Part shown: positions 6,190 to 8,099 of the stretch, piece after piece | Position numbering within the stretch: position 1 is the first letter of the stretch | Layout of the letters: the number at the start of each line of letters is the position of its first letter | Origin: Bacillota bacterium | Lineage (GTDB): Bacteria; Bacillota; Clostridia; Lachnospirales; Lachnospiraceae | Length of the DNA stretch: 8,099 nucleotides | Direction: 5' to 3' | Assembly (NCBI GenBank): GCA_023415655.1 | Contig: JAEZKD010000298.1 | Coordinates: 1-8,099 of the forward strand | Program-made: the position numbers and the translations under genes | Notes under the pieces: model-generated | Databases searched by the model: none | Seen by the model: only the letters and a program-made list of their open reading frames with translations | What the model was told of the DNA's origin: nothing

Positions 6190-6226
6190 GTCAAAATTTG
6201 ACGATTGAGTTTTAGAACCTTATTCT
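6190..6226 (+). promoter_or_regulatory. Palindrome over a candidate promoter for the chemoreceptor
   Basis: GTCAAA-A-TTTGAC (6190-6202) is a perfect inverted repeat with a one-base centre. Its right half contributes TTGACG (6198-6203), a five-of-six match to a -35 box, and exactly 17 bp later lies TATTCT (6221-6226), a four-of-six -10 box. This would give a transcript with a leader of about 175 bases. A competing promoter is TTGTTA (6299-6304) with ATATAA (6322-6327), also 17 bp apart. The palindrome could be an operator for either divergent gene. Assignments are by inspection only. Confidence 0.35.
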
Positions 6227-6251
6227 ATATGAAAATTTTAATAATCGAGGT

Positions 6252-6290
6252 AGTATTTTGTTATATTACTAAAAAATATAAAAAAATACT
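6252..6290. repeat. AT-rich inverted repeat in the divergent region
   Basis: Bases 6252-6267 pair with 6275-6290 at 15 of 16 positions (G6260 against A6282 is the mismatch) around the loop ACTAAAA. Being nearly all A and T, it could arise by composition, but the end pairs AGTAT/ATACT add some specificity. It may be a protein site, a DNA-melting element or a weak hairpin in the chemoreceptor leader. Confidence 0.45.
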
Positions 6291-6298
6291 GGATAATT

Positions 6299-6327
6299 TT
6301 GTTAGAATGTGCTAAGATAAGATATAA
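6299..6327 (+). promoter_or_regulatory. Alternative promoter for the chemoreceptor
   Basis: TTGTTA at 6299-6304 and ATATAA at 6322-6327 (or TATAAG at 6323-6328) are 17 or 18 bp apart, a fair match to the main vegetative promoter. Transcription would begin near 6335, inside the cluster of TTTCGAAA sites, giving a leader of about 70 bases. I see no convincing flagellar sigma-D promoter (TAAA and GCCGATAA). Confidence 0.35.
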
Positions 6328-6329
6328 GC

Positions 6330-6389
6330 TTTCGAAAATTTCGAAAAATATTTACTATTATTTCGAAAGGCATTTTTGATATTTCGAAT
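6330..6389. promoter_or_regulatory. Cluster of four TTTCGAAA palindromes
   Basis: Three perfect TTTCGAAA copies lie at 6330-6337, 6339-6346 and 6361-6368, and a seven-of-eight copy (TTTCGAAT) at 6382-6389. The first, third and fourth start 31 and 21 bp apart, close to three and two helical turns, so they face the same side of the DNA. The outer flanks extend the symmetry (CTTTCGAAA at 6329, TTTCGAAAG to 6369). They sit between a candidate -10 box and the ribosome site of the chemoreceptor, where a bound protein would block transcription, or they could pair in the RNA leader. Confidence 0.5.
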
Positions 6390-6406
6390 GATATGAAGGA
6401 GGATGT

Positions 6407-8099
6407 ATGACAAAGGAGAAGAAAAAAAGAAAATCCAGAAGAAGTAGTATCCGATTAAAGTTAACAATCAGCGTACTTATACCTGTTTGCTTTATCGTAG
6501 TGCTAGGTGTAATATCCTACAAAAAGGCGTCAGATGGGTTTGTTGACAATTACAAGACATCATTTAGCCAGTCAATGAATATGACAGGTGAATATCTATC
6601 TTTTATTCTAAATACAACAAAAGCCGACTATAATGGCGTTATTGTAAATGGGGATATGGTAGCTTATGTTTCGGGTGTGTATGATACTTTGAAGAGTCAA
6701 AAAGATACGGTTCGATATGAGAATCAGACAGATTTCAATACAACGGTTTTATCAGCTCCTTTTGTCGGAAATATCTATATATTAGCTGAAAATGGAAATT
6801 CAATTAGTACAACAAAAATCAAGGAAGAGAATATGTATACTGCCTTTGTTGAGACTACGCAAGGAAATATGGCAAAGGGTTCACCAGGAGATTACTTTTG
6901 GTTTGGGGCGATGCCAGAATTAGACGAAAAATTAGGGACTGATCAATCTAAGTATGCTATCCGTATGGTTCGCAAATTCCTTAGCGCAAAAGCATTTATA
7001 GTAGTTGACATAAAAAAGGCCCCTATTCTAGACATAATGAATAAACTTAAGATGGGAGAAGGAAGTATGATTTCTCTTATCTTACAGGATGGCTCTGAAT
7101 TTACACTAGATCACATGGGAAATCAAGTGGATTTTTCCTTTGGTTCGAAGGAGTTTTATCAGAAAGCTTTGGAAGAAAGCGAAAATCTAACGATATCTGA
7201 GGTATCTGATGATGGTAAGGATTATATGTTTGCTCTTCAAAAAGTTGGTAACTCTAAGCTAAGTATTGCGTCTATAGTCCCAATGGAAAATGTAATGAAG
7301 CAAGCGAATGACATTAAATCATTGACTGTTATTATAGTCATCGTAGCAAGTGTTATTGCTTTATCGATTGGTTTAGCAATTGCAAATAGTATGGGAAAAA
7401 CCATTCGTGAGGTGGTGAAACAAATTCAACGTGCTACGAATGGTGATATGACAGTAACATTCCCTATGAAGCGTAAGGATGAGTTAGGTTTACTTTGCAC
7501 TCATTTGACACAGATGATTGAACATACCAAACAATTGATCGAGAAGATTAAGGAAACTGCAGGTTCTCTAAGTCAAGCGGCTGTGGGAATTAATGAAGCC
7601 TCGATTACCTTTGTAAAATCTTCAGAGGGGATTAAAACGGCTACCTCTGAGATTGAATCAGGAATCATTGAACAGGCACAAGACTCTATTAAGAGCACAG
7701 AGCAGATGGATTCACTGTCACAAAAGATTCAATATGTACATGAAAATGCACAAAACATCCATGAAATAGCGAATAAGACAAAAGAATCCGTTCTGAATGG
7801 AAATCAAAACTTGGAGCAGATTCAGGAAACAACAAAGTTAACGACTAACTCCACAGAGGAGTTCTTACGTAAAGTACAATTACTTGAAACAAAATCCAAA
7901 TCCATTGGTAGTATAGTGACTGTTATTAATGAAATATCAGAACAAACCAATCTATTATCCTTAAATGCTTCCATTGAAGTGGCAAGAGCAGGAGAAGCTG
8001 GTAGAGGCTTTGGTGTGGTTGCACAAGAGATACGTAAATTGGCAGAACAGACCATGTTATCAGCAAAAAAGATTGATGATATTATTCTAGATATTATCA
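6407..8099 (+). CDS. Methyl-accepting chemotaxis protein, 3' end outside the window
   Basis: An open frame of 564 codons runs off the right edge. After a strongly basic N-terminus (TKEKKKRKSRRSS) a membrane helix spans residues 19-38. A sensor domain of about 265 residues outside the cell follows; its ending (AKAFIVVDIKKAPILDIMNKL, then a dG-like ILQDGSEF strand) suggests a Cache domain, which is inference. The second helix is at 306-326, followed by a HAMP domain (about 327-380, with the conserved DELGLL). The signalling domain contains the highly conserved hairpin tip EQTNLLSLNASIEVARAGEAGRGFG-type sequence at 512-536, which contacts CheA and CheW. Part of the methylation and adaptation region is cut off. 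The start at 6407 has AAGGAGG at 6396-6402. It is divergent from an importer operon, so it may sense a related solute. Confidence 0.93.
   Translation, partial: MTKEKKKRKSRRSSIRLKLTISVLIPVCFIVVLGVISYKKASDGFVDNYKTSFSQSMNMTGEYLSFILNTTKADYNGVIVNGDMVAYVSGVYDTLKSQKDTVRYENQTDFNTTVLSAPFVGNIYILAENGNSISTTKIKEENMYTAFVETTQGNMAKGSPGDYFWFGAMPELDEKLGTDQSKYAIRMVRKFLSAKAFIVVDIKKAPILDIMNKLKMGEGSMISLILQDGSEFTLDHMGNQVDFSFGSKEFYQKALEESENLTISEVSDDGKDYMFALQKVGNSKLSIASIVPMENVMKQANDIKSLTVIIVIVASVIALSIGLAIANSMGKTIREVVKQIQRATNGDMTVTFPMKRKDELGLLCTHLTQMIEHTKQLIEKIKETAGSLSQAAVGINEASITFVKSSEGIKTATSEIESGIIEQAQDSIKSTEQMDSLSQKIQYVHENAQNIHEIANKTKESVLNGNQNLEQIQETTKLTTNSTEEFLRKVQLLETKSKSIGSIVTVINEISEQTNLLSLNASIEVARAGEAGRGFGVVAQEIRKLAEQTMLSAKKIDDIILDII

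Noticed and set aside
7822..8055. 77-codon minus-strand frame near the right edge
   Set aside because: It is opposite the most conserved part of the chemoreceptor signalling domain.

Overview
The window looks like chromosomal DNA of a low-GC, Gram-positive anaerobe of the Clostridia, most like Lachnospiraceae. This rests on AT-rich intergenic DNA, strong GGAGG-type ribosome sites, codons rich in A and T at third positions, and the mix of ABC transporters, MerR regulator and chemoreceptor. The species cannot be named from the sequence.

Layout. Bases 1-780 hold no convincing gene. They contain a hairpin that would cover a ribosome site, a weaker inverted repeat, and a striking 17-bp tandem repeat array (481-664) that fades out towards the first gene. 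Five plus-strand genes follow in a compact block: an exporter-type ABC membrane subunit (781-1695), a stand-alone ATP-binding subunit (1726-2370), a second exporter-type membrane subunit (2367-3338), a short MerR-family regulator (3343-3813) and a RimJ/RimL-like GNAT acetyltransferase (3842-4378). Spacing is tight, with two overlaps, and a strong intrinsic terminator lies at 4434-4467. These genes probably form one operon coding for an exporter in which two different membrane subunits share a separate ATPase, together with a regulator and a modifying enzyme. A resistance, detoxification or peptide-export role is plausible but is inference.

Convergent to this block, on the minus strand, is a two-gene importer of the nitrate/sulfonate/taurine type: ATPase (6126-5341) and then permease (5348-4521), overlapping by 8 bp. 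No substrate-binding protein lies beside them in the window, so the substrate cannot be assigned.

Divergent from the importer is a methyl-accepting chemotaxis protein (6407 to the right edge, incomplete). The 280-bp divergent region is rich in symmetry: a GTCAAA-A-TTTGAC palindrome over a candidate -35 box, a long AT-rich inverted repeat, and four TTTCGAA-type palindromes in the chemoreceptor leader, three of them spaced close to whole helical turns.

The points most worth a second look are the split TMD-NBD-TMD exporter, the 17-bp repeat array before it, the 16-bp duplication that separates the second membrane subunit from the MerR gene, and the TTTCGAAA cluster before the chemoreceptor.
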